Assembly: GCA_020091685.1 (NCBI GenBank)
Contig: CM034601.1
Span: forward strand, 4,650,920-4,714,919
Direction: 5' to 3'
Origin: Lutjanus erythropterus
Taxonomy: Eukaryota > Chordata > Actinopteri > Lutjaniformes > Lutjanidae
DNA length: 64,000 nucleotides
Of this stretch, positions 1 through 11,897 are shown in pieces. Each line of letters begins with the position of its first letter. The stretch's first letter is position 1. The notes below the pieces were generated by a model. That model worked only from the letters and a program-made list of their open reading frames with translations, did no database searches and had not been told where the DNA came from. Position numbers and translations under genes: made by a program.

Positions 1-1282
1 TTTACATATTAAAGGGCTTTTTAGAAACAATTTGGAAGCCTTACAACTCCATCTTCCCATACTTAACTGGTTTGTTTTCATGTTTAAATCCAGCTTTTCA
101 TTTCCCTACTTTTCATTTTGCCATTGTCTTAAAAACAAAACCCCTTTTCCGTCTCGCCTGCCGTCTCTAAGTCTTCCTTTCTTCTCCATCCTCTTCATTG
201 CCTCCCTTTCTTTCCCAAGGTTTATTTTCAACATGGCAAGCCCAGAAAGAGAATCATCACCGTTGTCTTCATTATAGTTGGGGGATTTAAAATGAGGAGC
301 CGCTGCAGGATGTCTGTGTTATGTGAGATAGACAAGGGAAGGGAAAAGAAATGAGATAAAATAGCTATAAAGGAAGGTTTGTTTTTACTTGAGACAGAAC
401 ATTAGGGGTGCTTAGAACATATTAAAATCTCATTGTATAATTTCAATATTTCAGAGACAGCATGCCTCATTTTCCTGAAAAGCTTTTGCAGTTGGCAGTT
501 TTTGCAGTTGCCATTGCTTCTCCAATACCAACAGAGTTTAAACACTCATAAATACTGTACTAATGCTTAACTCAGCAGCTCACTCTTGTGTAATCTGACC
601 CTGCTGCTCAGGTGAAGTCAGGTCACCATTATATCATAATGCAGTTTCGGTGTCTTCTCTTCTACCTCTACTATCCTGCAATTTCATCTTTATTGCCTCT
701 CCTTCTGAATTCACTCCTCTCTCCTCTTCTAGGATTTATAAGCCTGTAAGAACCATTGTACTTCCAGTCTCCTTCTTCTTAGTCATCAGTCTCTTCTTCA
801 TCTCTGTTGATCGTCTCCTTACTTCACCTTCCCACAACCTTTAAATGTTAAAGCCGCAGGAAACCCAAATCCACAATAGCACTCTAGCGAAGTCATTTAG
901 GGCCTCACACACATAATGAGAAGGATCTAAAAGTATTTGAAATTAGTTTTGATCCAAATTTGAAAAGAATACAGTCATTAAACATCAGCACATGTTAAAT
1001 ATTTTTTTTCCCAAATGTGGTTTCTGTCATTTTAGGTAATTCTTACCACAGATGTGGACATTTTTCCAATGAGCTTGGTGTTAATTAGTTATTTGATGCC
1101 ACAAAAAAAGGGTTTTCATGTCACAAGTGACAGCTGAGCTCTGCTCACCACTTGAGTCGACCAGCTGTATGGGCGGGAACTCAAACACGTGGGTCTAACA
1201 CTGGTCACTATTGAGCAGACTTTGGCTCCAAACAATTGGCTTCATTTTTTGAACAGGTTGGCCAGGATTGTCAAAATGTGAC
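1..1282. other. Intron sequence, no feature recognised
   Basis: By position this lies inside the galnt10 intron upstream of the exon at 1913. It is AT-rich and unremarkable. I searched for the expected preceding exon (WGGE motif) and saw none in any frame. The short open frames here have no family resemblance. Confidence 0.5.
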
Positions 1283-1685
1283 AGGGTTCTCGGTCAAACC
1301 CCCTGGATGGATTCTAGATGAAACCCTTGGAATGTAAAAGGGTTTCCCTTACAAACCCCTTGGGTGGGTTCTAGATGAAACCATTTGATATTAAAAGGGT
1401 TCTCGATAGAACCCCTGGATGGGTTTTTGTTGGCACTATTAGAAGGTGAAAAGATTCTGGATAGAACCCTCAGAGGGAGTCCTGGGTGGAATGAGTGCAC
1501 CAAAATGGGTTGTCCTTTTAAAACATCTTATAAGGGGTTATGGGTAAAACCTTTAGCAGGTGGTTCTACGTATAACCCTTTAAGTCAGGTAGAACCAAGT
1601 GCAACCTTTATAAAAGTTTCTACCAGGAACCAAAAAGAGTTTTCTTATGGGAACAAGACAAAGGACCCTTTAGGGCTGTAGATAG
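1283..1685 (+). repeat. GGGTTCT/AGAACCC motif repeat, copy 1
   Basis: About 400 bp in which GGGTTCT-like and AGAACCC-like half-sites alternate every 20-40 bp. It matches the regions at 56440-56915 and 60036-60590 along its length and in the same orientation. For example, a TGTTGGCAC..TTAGAAGGTG..AAAGATTC block is shared with copy 3. I take it to be a non-autonomous dispersed repeat of unknown class. It lies in a galnt10 intron. Confidence 0.7.
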
Positions 1686-1820
1686 CTTTACCTTGACAAC
1701 TGAAGCCACCGCTCTCAGAATTTTAAGTGTTATGTTAATATGGCAGACATTTTATCTAATAGGCTTTAAGATGGACACAGCTTCTAAATGCTATAGAGAT
1801 TCATTTGATGAAAAGGCTTC

Positions 1821-1823
<3 letters not shown>

Positions 1824-1904
<81 letters not shown>
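1824..1904 (+). repeat. (TG)n microsatellite at a splice acceptor
   Basis: About 40 uninterrupted TG dinucleotides end eight bases before the galnt10 exon that begins at 1913. Only TTTCATAG separates the tract from the exon. Confidence 0.98.
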
Positions 1905-1909
<5 letters not shown>

Positions 1910-1912
1910 TAG

Positions 1913-2020
1913 GTTTGGATGTGTGGTGGTCGGATGGAGGACATCCCTTGCTCCAGGGTAGGACACATCTATAGGAAGTACGTCCCCTACAAGGTCCCTG
2001 GTGGGATCAGCTTGGCAAAG
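1913..2020 (+). CDS. galnt10: galnt10 exon, end of catalytic domain (internal)
   Basis: This internal coding exon of polypeptide GalNAc-transferase 10 has 108 nt and 36 codons, phase 0 at both ends. It reads [20 protein letters not shown] and then [16 protein letters not shown]. This is the conserved Gal/GalNAc-T segment after the WGGE region, with the invariant CGGxxExxPCSRVGH signature. The enzyme transfers GalNAc from UDP-GalNAc to Ser/Thr in the Golgi lumen. The acceptor is TTTCATAG and the donor is AAG|GTAATT. The acceptor is unusual: a (TG)~40 run takes the place of the polypyrimidine tract. The preceding exon, which should hold the WGGE motif, was not found in bases 1-1900 and presumably lies outside the window. 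The match to vertebrate GALNT10 is from recalled family sequence. Confidence 0.93.
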
Positions 2021-5020
2021 GTAATTCTTCACACTGTGTGCCTCCACTGTACGTGGCAAAATACAACACAGCAGATCAGTCACAGCTCTTCTGTACACTA
2101 CAACAGTCTGATACAGGGGTTCAGAGTCGGTGCAGTGCTGTCACATCCCCTCTGTTACAGCAGTGAGAGTGAAAACTGATCCGAACAACAGATTCTAATC
2201 AAAGCATGATGTTGGTTGTTTAAAGATTGATGCATTCAGATCATTTATTTTATGATCGTGTGATACACCTGCTGTCCACTGCTCCTTTGAGCTCCACCAA
2301 AACAATGAAACATACAGTATTAGTAATGCACAGCCTGGATAGTGAGTGAACCACAGATCGGAATGAACAAGTAGACAGCAGCCAACGGTCTGAATAAATC
2401 ATGTTCTCCAACAAACAATAGCAGGTACTACACTGCATATGAACTTCAGCGTATTGTTCAAAGTATCACATAATGATGACAGGCCAAAGGTCCACACACA
2501 CTAAAACTATATGACACTATACAAAATGCAGTATGATGTCAATAAAGAAAGATGTCATGTAGGATACATTTTTATAAAAACAACCCATATCTTCTAAAAT
2601 TGGATTACATTTACTAGTTTTATCCCAACATTTGTATATTGCACTTTCATAAGCAACAGAGAAATGTGTTTTTTGTGCCTCAACCTAACCAAAATGCAAC
2701 CATTTCACAGCATTATTCACATGTTAAAAGACATTTTCATGGATTAATCACTTGTTAAAAAGACTCTCTGGAATCTGATACTGAAGCATAAAGTGACCCT
2801 GAGAAAATTGTGTCTGACACAGCCAAACAGCAGTGACAAATCTTTGTTATGTGACGAGTTGGGATGAGAACGTGTTGGTATGCGCTGACATCACTTTCCC
2901 ACCAGAACATGCCCCCTCTGTCGGGCTGAGTGGCGAAACGTCCTGCACCAAAGCTTCCATCAGCAGGGGAAACTGCAAAATCAGGAGTAAAATAAATGAT
3001 TGCCTGCTGAAATTAAAGGCAGTTGAACTCAACAGTGAGAATATAATGAAATTAATTAAAAGCATAAGTTAAAATAAGGCAACTCTGACAAACGTATTAT
3101 TTTCTCTGATTTAGAGAATTGCACCTCAGCCAGTCCCTGTGGGCTATATTACCTTTTTAAAATTATTGTTGAGCAGCACAAGCTTTCCAGGTCATTTCTT
3201 TAATGATTAGAGAGGCTGCTTTTGTTTCCATGTGTGCAGTAACGTCACTATCAAATATTGTACAACATTTAAGCAGCAAAACTAAAAATTGTAGGAAACA
3301 GTTAAATAAGCAATGAAACTGCGCTGCTGTGTCTTGTGTGTAAATGCACACGCTAGGCACCCTATTTCCCACCTGTAACCCATCCTCTATGAATCAGAAT
3401 GTTAATTTTTAATACATGGCCCAATCTATGAATTGTATCTTTGATCATACTAAGCTGTTTGCACAGACGACTGAGTAATACTAACCATGACTAGTGAACT
3501 GATCCTTTTATCTGTGCTGGTGTTTAATGTGAATATTACATTAGATTCAGAAGATACAGTAGTCAGTATTAACCAACCAATTACTTAAACCAGGCAAAAA
3601 TAAACCTCACAACTTCTCTGTATAAGATGTTACTGTTAGTTTGTCCTTCCTTAATTTGGATGTCTAACACTGTTCTTTTTAAGCTGAAGGACTGGTTCGT
3701 TTTGATATTTTTCATTTATCTGTTCTGAACATCACAAGTCCTTCGTCCAGTATTGTGTAGCTTTAAAAGGAACAGACTGCAAAGCTCGTCCAAGGCAACA
3801 GAACATCACACGTTTGTAATAGTCTATTTAAATTAGTAGTTCCTCTTTACTGCTTCTGTTTTTTTTTCCACTATTCCCTTTAAAAATCTCTTATCAGTAA
3901 GGTTTCTTGATTAAACAAACAATAAATGAAGCAAAAAGCAATTATGCTCTTGCAAAATTAAAAAAAAAAGGCATCTTATCAGCAAAACTGATTTTAGCTT
4001 TATTAGTATTCTGCTGTATTCACACACAGGGCTCTTCAGAACTTAAATTACAATTACAAAGACACCATATTTGGCTTTGTGCTGGGCTGAATGATGGCTT
4101 TATGTGAAACCAAATAAACTGTAATTTAGCTCAGGACATATTTAGCCATTGGAGTGTGAAAAAACACATCACAAACACGGTAAAAACAACTTTTCTGTCC
4201 TTGAACTGCACTGAAGAGTGAAACTGAGCTGCAACTACAAGCACGTACACATAACCATACAATGCAAACACTTCACACACACAAACACATACTGTGCACT
4301 TATACACACATAAGAGCATCATCCTAGTGTGAGCTACTCTTTAAGTGGTGCAGTATAACAAATGGCAGCATTTTTGTTTCCTATGTCCTCTACTAAGTAC
4401 TCTCCTCTTTCTCCTCCATGCACGAGAGCACTTTACAGTCAGCTCAGCATCCACTAACAAAAGACCACCAGACGAGAGGCAGCAGTATGCAGTCTATCCA
4501 CTATCTGCGACTTATAGCCTTTGCAGGTGTTACTGTGAAGAATGAGCTTAAGTTTCTTTGTTCCTTGTATTCTTCAAAGTACCTACATGGAATGAGAAAT
4601 TGTCTAAAAGCGCTAAATCATCTGGGGTGTAGCCGAACACCATTCATTATGTATGCCTCTGCCGCAGCCTGGAACTTGGCTCGGTTTGGCTCAGCGTGCA
4701 ACTGAAAGGCACTGGCCTTTGTTTTTGATTTTTTATTCCGACCGACAGTCTTTAAACAGGACCTCGGTGGAATGCTGATGGTTCTGAATCGACCTGACCC
4801 TGCAGATAAAGGAGAACATTTACATAAACATACTTGTTCTCTGCACAGATTTGAAATTGCTGTTTCATTATCATTGTCACACCTTACAGTTTTTTTTGTT
4901 TTGTTTTAATCAAGGGCCAACAGATAAGGTCAGCTTCAAAAGGATTTCAATGGTGAAAAGTTTTTACGGCTGCAACAAAGTAGCAAAATTATGCAGTTAT
5001 GTTGAGTTATTCTGAGGCAG
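2021..5020. other. galnt10 intron, largely featureless
   Basis: AT-rich intron sequence. The stretch at about 2833-2890 resembles one at 63510-63565, with TGACRAGTTGGGATGAGAA in common, and is probably a dispersed repeat. I found no other coding or structural signal. Confidence 0.5.
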
Positions 5021-5613
5021 CAGAGGTGGCAAAAGCACAAACACCCTTTACTCAACTAAAAGTACATATACCTGAATAAAAAAAAAGTACTCCATGAAAA
5101 TAGAGGTACTGATTCAACTTCTTTACTCAAGTGAAAGTGAAAAAGTACAGGCTCTGAAATGCATTCAAAGTATAAAATTAAAAAGTGAAGGACATTTCTT
5201 ACATAATTTTTGTCTCGTTGTATATTTCACATCTTGTCTTGTGTTTGTCTTATGTCCTGAACATAATCTGTGTCTTATTTGGCATTTTGCATTATTTTCA
5301 TCTTGTTACATGTTACATGTTTTCATTTATATACGTCTTAAGTCATTTTCATCTTGTTGCGCCAAGGAAACGTCTTTTCTCTGTGTTATTATCTGATTCA
5401 TTTAGGTTGAACTCAGTCTTGATGTTGGGAAGGTAGCATACAACAATGCAAAATAAAATAATCAATAATGCCCCTAGAGTATAAAGTATTGATATTTGTT
5501 TCAAAATGTAGTAAAAGTTGTCAGAAAAATAAATACTGAACTAAACTACAGATAGCTCAAAAAAATCTACTTAAGCACAGTATTTGCACTTAGTGGCATC
5601 CATTCCTTGACTC
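5021..5613. mobile_element. hAT-type MITE remnant (CAGAGGTGG terminus)
   Basis: It begins CAGAGGTGGCAAAAG and continues with the fish-typical motifs AGTACTC, CTTTACTCAAGTGAAAGT and AAAAAGTAC. It fades into GACTCTG near 5613, a degraded inverted end. There is no transposase. This is a widespread teleost non-autonomous hAT family (recalled). It sits in the intron just upstream of the exon at 5882. Confidence 0.55.
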
Positions 5614-5881
5614 TGCCTCACAGAGGTGGGAAATAACTGATGGAGCAGACTCCCTGAGACAAATCTACAGCACTGACAGCAGACAATGTAAACATTTATG
5701 TTCACAAAACAGTCCAATGTGGTTCCACGAGATCATCCTTACTGCCAGCAGCTGTGGGATTTTGTGTTTATTTGCGGGAGGCTCATAGACATTCTGGACG
5801 ATTTGAGATGCCCGCTAAGAAAAGTAGACCGTTCATGTGAATGAGTCTGTCTGCCTGACTTTGTCCTTGGTTTGATTTCAG

Positions 5882-6103
5882 AATCTGAAGCGCGTGGCGG
5901 AGGTGTGGATGGACGAGTACGCCGAATACGTCTACCAGCGTCGTCCCGAGTACCGCCACCTGTCAGCGGGTGACATGACGGCCCAGAAGGAGCTGAGGAG
6001 CCGCCTCAACTGCAAGAGCTTCAAGTGGTTCATGAGTGAGGTGGCCTGGGATCTGCCTAAACACTACCCGCCGGTGGAACCTCCTGCTGCTGCGTGGGGA
6101 GAG
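5882..6103 (+). CDS. galnt10: galnt10 exon, end of catalytic domain and linker to lectin domain
   Basis: This internal exon has 222 nt and 74 codons, phase 0. It begins [20 protein letters not shown] and ends [12 protein letters not shown]. It continues directly from the previous exon ([17 protein letters not shown]), a junction typical of GALNT10 and close paralogues, where a tyrosine-rich WMDEY segment closes the catalytic domain. [12 protein letters not shown] and [10 protein letters not shown] are also family-typical, as is the acidic and proline-rich linker that leads into the lectin domain. The acceptor is GATTTCAG and the donor is GAG|GTGAGG. The exon is GC-richer than its introns and has no internal stop. 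Alternatives are other members of the GALNT family, but the linker sequence favours GALNT10. Confidence 0.95.
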
Positions 6104-7610
6104 GTGAGGACTGGTCTCTGAAAATTCACTGATGATGCCGGGGAAATTCAACCTGAGCTAGTGGGACACCCCTTTGACGTCACACAAGGTCCCCTTTAGC
6201 ATCTATATGAGGTGTACTTGGCTGATGCTGCTTTCTGCAATGGTTGCTGCTTGGGTAGATCTAGGAAACAAAAATACTTGGGTAGGCTTAAATAACAGTA
6301 TGAGGTAATTTTTTATCAATAAAGCACAGACTTATTCTTACATGTAGCCATAAAAACCTGCTATAATGGATTACAACCTTTTACATTTCTACTTCCTGAA
6401 CACACCAGAAAAGTAAGCTTCATTATTCACACATTGTCATTATGTCAGAGATGTTCTGTATACGCTCCAGTGCACATCTGACTGACAGGTGCATGGGAGA
6501 ATGAAGTCTGTTAATAAGCTAATGAACTCCCACCCACTGTTAGTACTAACACATTTAGAATATCTGTACATACCAGCCCATTTTCACTCATTCTCACTCC
6601 CAAAAACACACAAAACTTTTTGTGCCTTTATTTTGAAAGTCAACCCAGATGTATATTTATTCTTGCCTGACTTGACCACACAGCCCTGCACATGCAAAAC
6701 TGATGCTTAGAGGAGTACCTGCTAAGCTGAGCCCACACACATGCATACACACCCAAAGAATAAGTGATTCATTCCATTAGCCAGTACAGTTTTCACATTT
6801 TTTTTCTTTTAACAATCCAACAGAGTAGGCTTATACACACTCATCCTTACCAAAAGAACAGATTTATTATCAGAGAGCTTGAGAGGTCATGGACGTGTGG
6901 CCAATAAGTGGGATGCTATTTTTGAGCATGGACAAAAAAATGTATATTTTAAATTAGTTTTGCATACAGACTTTTGTGTAAATTGTTGACATGTGCAGAT
7001 CTAATTTTCGGGGTCGTGGTCCCTCCTTGATTTTTGCCATCTCCCTTAGGGAGGCAAACTGCACGTCCCTCATACTCTTTCAGAAATAAAAATAAAACTG
7101 TTGAGTCAAAAGTAAGAGGAATAACAATATCAAAGGAAGAGTGAAAGTAATGTATAAAGGGGCTGCTGCTTAGCTAAAAGCAAAGTTTAAACAGTGTTTT
7201 CATCCTTTATTTGAAAATGTCAGCGGTTTCTACTTTGCCTTAAATTCTCTCTAAAACTTTTTTAATGCCTAAAGGCTCCTTCGCCAACTCTGGTTCTCAG
7301 AATAATCAAACAGGTTGAAATTAGCGTAGCCACCACTTTGTGATTTCATCATTAATACATTCAGAATTAAGTCACGGAAGTACACTATTTGCAAATATAT
7401 GAGCCACTTACTTTATTTAATGCAAAAATCTGCATGTGCGTATGGGTTCTGTATTATAATTAAATTAACATGTATAAAATTACCAGTAAGAATCATATCT
7501 AAATCAACCTTTAAGCACCTTTAAGACAGCCCTAAAATAAAATAGTCAAAATGAGCACAGGAGTCCAGGTACCATTACATAAATTCAGTTTATCCAGAAA
7601 TTAACCCAAT
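6104..7610. other. galnt10 intron, no feature recognised
   Basis: AT-rich intron sequence with no reading frame, RNA fold or repeat family that I recognise. Confidence 0.5.
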
Positions 7611-8145
7611 GTACAAACCCCAATTCCAAAAAGTTGGGACGTTGTCTAAAACATGAATAAAAATAGAATGCAGTAATTTGCAAATCCTTTGACTTAAACA
7701 AGATATTTAATGTTCAAACTTACCTGTTTTTTTTAATAAATATGTCTGCAACATGTTTCAGAAATGTTGGTACAGTGGGAACAAAAGATTGGAAAAGCTG
7801 TAGAACGCTTAAAAAATACCTGTAAGGACGAGGCGAGGACAAATAGTTCAGCAGTTTAAGAACAAAATTTCTCAACGCACAACTGCAAGGAATTAGGGGA
7901 TTTTGTCATCTGCAATCCATAATATCATTACAAGGTTAAGAGCATCTGGAGAAATCGGTGTAAGGCGCATACAGGTTTTAGAGCAACATATGCTGCCATC
8001 CAGACAAATTCTTCGGTCTTCTTCTGGGACGTCCCTGCTTATCTCAGCAGGACAATGCCAAGCCCCGTTCTGCAGTGTTCTCAGTTCCCAAATGATTACT
8101 TAGTGTTGTTATAAGAAAAGGTGATGCATTAACAATGTATCATTC
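7611..8145 (+). mobile_element. Tc1/mariner-like transposon, internally deleted copy
   Basis: The left end is TACAAACCCCAATTCCAAAA followed by GTTGGGACGTTGT, a terminal sequence shared with 16574 and 20656. Inside are transposase-gene fragments matching the 16.6-kb copy, for example GGTTTTAGAGCAACATATGC, and an end segment GTTCTCAGTTCCCAAATG. Most of the transposase, including the DEST region, is missing, and no right inverted repeat is visible. It is a dead copy inside a galnt10 intron. Confidence 0.8.
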
Positions 8146-8689
8146 ACACAAGAGTTGGGCTGCACAAATCTATTTGTGGGTGGAGGCCTAAAGCTGGACG
8201 CAGGCAGAGAAGCAATTTTTCTACTGGTGATTCTGTAGCAGAGTTAATTTACTGATGTGTGTGTGGATTGGCTTAACCTGTGGAGTGATCTGTAGCACAA
8301 ACCCTGCATGGTGCTATAACGTGCACTGAACACGAAGGCGACCATCGCCAAGGACATATCATGTTCAATTCAACGCAGGACTTTGGAGTTATTAAAAATG
8401 AAATACTAGCAGGAATTTTCCAAGTTGAAAGCACAGCGGTGTGCATCAAGTTGGAGCTCCCAGTGGTAACAACAGACAAGAAACAGTGATGAAACATGTT
8501 TGCAATAACAGAGGGTTTTTTGGCTTCTCCTCCTGTATGCCGCAACTATCATTGGGTCTTCCTGGGTGCACGCCCAGGGGCCAAACCAAAAACACTGAAC
8601 TGCTGTGGGTACAAACAGCAGCCTGACAGCACTGAGTCCTCCAGAAGGTAGGTAAATGTTGAGATATGTATTTAAAAAAGAGCCGTGGG

Positions 8690-8812
8690 GGTTCTCCATG
8701 TGCAGAGAGCGAGTCCTCTGCAGCAACCGTAAGTTTGATTCCAGCCTGTGGCCCTTTGCTGCGTACCTTCCCCCCACTCTCTCTCCCCATTTCCTGCCTT
8801 ACAAATTAAAAG
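8690..8812 (+). repeat. tRNA-derived SINE fragment
   Basis: It contains a B-box-like AGTTTGATTCCAGCC, then CTGTGGCCCTTTGCTGC and a CT-rich tail with CTCTCTCTCCCC. I recognise this layout from a common teleost SINE. The A-box side is degraded. Confidence 0.5.
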
Positions 8813-9070
8813 CTAAAAAGTCCAAGAAATAACATAAGTTTTGTAAAAAAGTTAGGATCAAGTTATAAAGTATTACCCATTCACAATGCAGGGCCACAAC
8901 ACACATGATGTGTAATAAACCGACGTTTCAGGTTTGCATTGTTTTGATTAAAAACACAGGGGCCCATGAAAGCAATACCTGATGGGATCTGTGCTCCGAC
9001 TATCCGTAACGAAAGAGAAAGCACTTCATGTTTTTGTGACTCCGTTTCCATGTGGTTTTGTGTTTTATAG

Positions 9071-9187
9071 ATACGGAATGTGGGCAGCGGCATGTGTATG
9101 GAGATCAAACACTTTGTCTCAGGGAGCCCCATTCGCCTGGAGAGCTGCGTGAAAGGGCGGGGCGAGGTTAGCTGGAGTCATGGACAG
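9071..9187 (+). CDS. galnt10: galnt10 exon, lectin domain alpha repeat
   Basis: This internal exon has 117 nt and 39 codons, phase 0. It begins IRNVGSGMCMEIKHFVSGSP and ends IRLESCVKGRGEVSWSHGQ. It starts the C-terminal ricin B-type (beta-trefoil) lectin domain that binds GalNAc already on the substrate. The alpha repeat is recognisable by its paired cysteines (MC...ESC) and the RGEVSW end. The usual Cys-x-Asp sugar-binding signature is changed: the sequence reads C-M-E where human GALNT10 has C-A-D (recalled). This repeat may therefore not bind sugar. The acceptor is TTTTATAG and the donor is CAG|GTGAGG. It is the most divergent of the five exons. Confidence 0.9.
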
Positions 9188-9966
9188 GTGAGGGTCATTA
9201 CACTTTTGTCAAAAAAAATGAATGTTGTCATCTCATGAAGTGACAGATTCATGACCTTGGAAGTTTTTGTACCACTGAACATTCATGGTGTTTGGTTGGA
9301 GTGCTCTGGTGCATGAGTTGAATTAGGGTTTATTTGGGAAACTCTGTTAGTAAGATGAACCACCACACAGCAGTCCTGTTTTTGAAAAGGGGTGTGGTAT
9401 TGGGTGTTGCCTGTGACAGAAAGGCTCATAACTTCTAAATGGATTCAAATAACATGACCAGACTTTTGATTCCACCTCAGTTCTGATGTGTCATCTGCAT
9501 GGCTCCAAGCCACACCAGCAGTGTTTCAGAAGCATTTCAGCAGCAGAGCGTTCTGCCCACCTGATTATGTTTATTTGCTCAGATTTTGTTGATTAGGTCC
9601 TCTTTCCGTGCCCTTTGTGCTTCTACCATGGATAAGCAGGCTACGTGGTTAAATGGTTTCTTTTCTGTCTGTGTTTATGATCACGAGTCTGCACTGGGTC
9701 TTTATTTTGAAAATTAACCCGATTCTCCGTGCCTCCTTTGTGTCTGACTTCCTGCCCGTTCGATCTGCTCTGTGCTAAGTGACACGGCATCTGTCAAAAA
9801 GACTCGGTGCGTATTTGAAGTAGAGTGGTGTGGAGAGCTGCTGCTTCTGGGACGCGCCGAGACGCTGCTGGTGGAATCAGAAGCATCGTGTAGAATGGCT
9901 GTGATCAGCTCCGGCTGACGTGGCGCAGCCGTAACTTGACCCAGAATTTAGCTGTTTATCATCGAC

Positions 9967-10390
9967 TCTTGTGGGAGGCATCAATGCACTAGGTAGAGTT
10001 CCTTTTTCATTAGTGACTTACGCCCCTACACTTTAGCCATGCCCCCTTTGATGACTCATGAAGCCTTTCTTGCACACTCTTGTGGGAGTTATCATAAGTC
10101 TCAGCAGATAGTTTCTGTTTCTTTGGTGCCAGTTTGCCCCACCTACTATACTTTAGACACACTCCCTTGATAATGCAATAACTGTTTGTTTTAGGTTCTT
10201 GTGGGAGTCATCACTGGACAAAGCTGAAATAATTTTTCACTGGTGATGGTTTTCATCACCTCCTATACTTAAGTCACACCCCCTTTTATTCCTTATAATC
10301 TGTTTGTCATAGAGCCTTGTGGCAGGCATAATTGGACTTGTCAGACAGTTTCTTTTTCCACTGGAGTGACTTAAGTCTCACTGTTTATAC
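9967..10390 (+). repeat. Diverged ~115-bp tandem repeat, four units
   Basis: TCTTGTGGGAG-type unit starts are seen at 9967, 10078, 10197 and 10315, so spacings are 111, 119 and 118 bp. Each unit also has a CTATACTTWAGNCACRCCCCC-like segment followed by TGATnATG...CTGTTT. The units are clearly related but diverged. The array lies in the 1.4-kb intron between the alpha- and beta-repeat exons of galnt10. Confidence 0.75.
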
Positions 10391-10611
10391 AAGCCACAGA
10401 GGTCAAGTGGTTGTGTTGCGCGTGAATGCATGCACGTGTGCTGCAATAGCTGGTCGCAGCTCACTCATACCCTCAATTTAAGAAAGGAAGACTCATTAAA
10501 GAAAAACTTTCATAGGAAGAAGTAAATCTCAGGAGAAGAAAGAGGACAAGAACAACAACAGAGGAGTGAAAGAGTCTGACGTGTGTTACAGTTAAGATGT
10601 TTTCACTGCAG

Positions 10612-10761
10612 GTGTTAACGTTTGGTTGGAGGGAAGATATTCGGGTTGGTGACCCAATGCACACAAGGAAGGTCTGCTTCGACGCTGTCTCCCACAACAG
10701 CCCCGTCACTCTGTACGATTGTCACGGCATGAAGGGAAACCAGCTGTGGCGCTACAGAAAG
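10612..10761 (+). CDS. galnt10: galnt10 exon, lectin domain beta repeat
   Basis: This internal exon has 150 nt and 50 codons, phase 0. It begins [20 protein letters not shown] and ends [16 protein letters not shown]. It carries the beta repeat of the lectin domain with an intact CFDA (Cys-x-Asp), a paired YDCH cysteine and a QLW (QxW) motif. It should be a functional sugar-binding repeat by family rules. The WREDI-x-x-GDP-x-H-T segment is characteristic of GALNT10. The acceptor is CACTGCAG and the donor is AAG|GTACGG. Only 1.4 kb separates it from the previous exon, and that intron holds a tandem repeat of about 115 bp. Confidence 0.95.
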
Positions 10762-11897
10762 GTACGGAAGAGGGAAAACTGGGAGCTCACGGCTTGAAGG
10801 AAATGATGGTATTTAGTGCTGCATCTCCCTTTCAGCCTTCCAGTTGAGCTGCTGCTGTGATTTCTTTGGTCAGCTGAGCGTCACTTAAACCAATTAGTAA
10901 GTCCTTTCAACATAATGGTGGCCATCTGTTAATTATGTGATTAAATGAATGAGAGGGAAAATTGAAGGATGCATAAATGGGAGAGCTAATAGTCGCCTGT
11001 AACTGTTCTTTAAAGCTAATATGTGCAATTTTTTTATGTGAGTCAAGCCTCTTTCAACTTGTTTTTATGTTTCTTCATTCACAAAGAAAGTGCTGTCTTG
11101 TTTTTGCTGTTCTCAGTGTTTTTGAATTAAAAGGGATAGTTTGGATCATTTGAAGTTGGTTGTATGAGTTACTTATTGATAGTGAGTATATTATGTACAG
11201 TAGATTGTGGTGTGATGTCACAACCAGTTCAGAGAAGCGGCAGGAGTACCAGTTTAGGAAGCTAAGCAATGTACCGCTGTGGCCAGGCTCAGGAGTTTAA
11301 ATGTATGCTAGATTTAAAATATTTTATCCTTTATCTTCCTATAAGACAGCTGGAAACCACTGTTATATTGTTCCCTCCAAACCAACCACACTCCACTGGC
11401 AAAATCAGTAATTTTATCTCCCAAAGACAGGCATTGCTGGTCTACCACTGCCCTGATCATTTAGCTAGTACTTTTTTGACTTTTGTGAACCCGAACTAAC
11501 CCTTTAGAACACCAAAGTTACACAATAACACAAACCAACCAATAGATTGCAGTCAGATAAGGCTGTCTGATTGCAAACTAAAATGGTGAAAATATTCTAA
11601 ATATAGCGCACAATTTAACTGGTGTGGATTTTTTTTGGGATGGGCCTTTTTTTGGGTGCCGTCATCAACTGGGGGTATGTTGACAACAAAGACCTCACAC
11701 ATCCACATGAAAATGATACAACAGTCAGTTTTAGAAATAAGTGTTTAATTGGTTGTTTTTATTTGCAGTAACGTGGTGCAAAGTATGTAATTTAATCTTT
11801 TTCAGCAAAATCATATCAAACAGAAAATAATAACCCTGGGAAAGACATTTGCTATTTATATCTGAATAGAGCTGTTCTCTACTCCTGTGTCCTCCAG
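10762..11897. other. galnt10 intron, no feature recognised
   Basis: The last intron of the gene, 1.1 kb and AT-rich, with no recognisable embedded feature. Confidence 0.6.

Noticed and set aside
1693..1974. Open frame with a long Val-Cys run next to the first galnt10 exon
   Set aside because: It is translation of the (TG)n tract in the wrong frame; the real exon frame starts at 1913.
9967..10390. CRISPR-like array
   Set aside because: Units are long, diverged and without unique spacers, and this is an animal genome.
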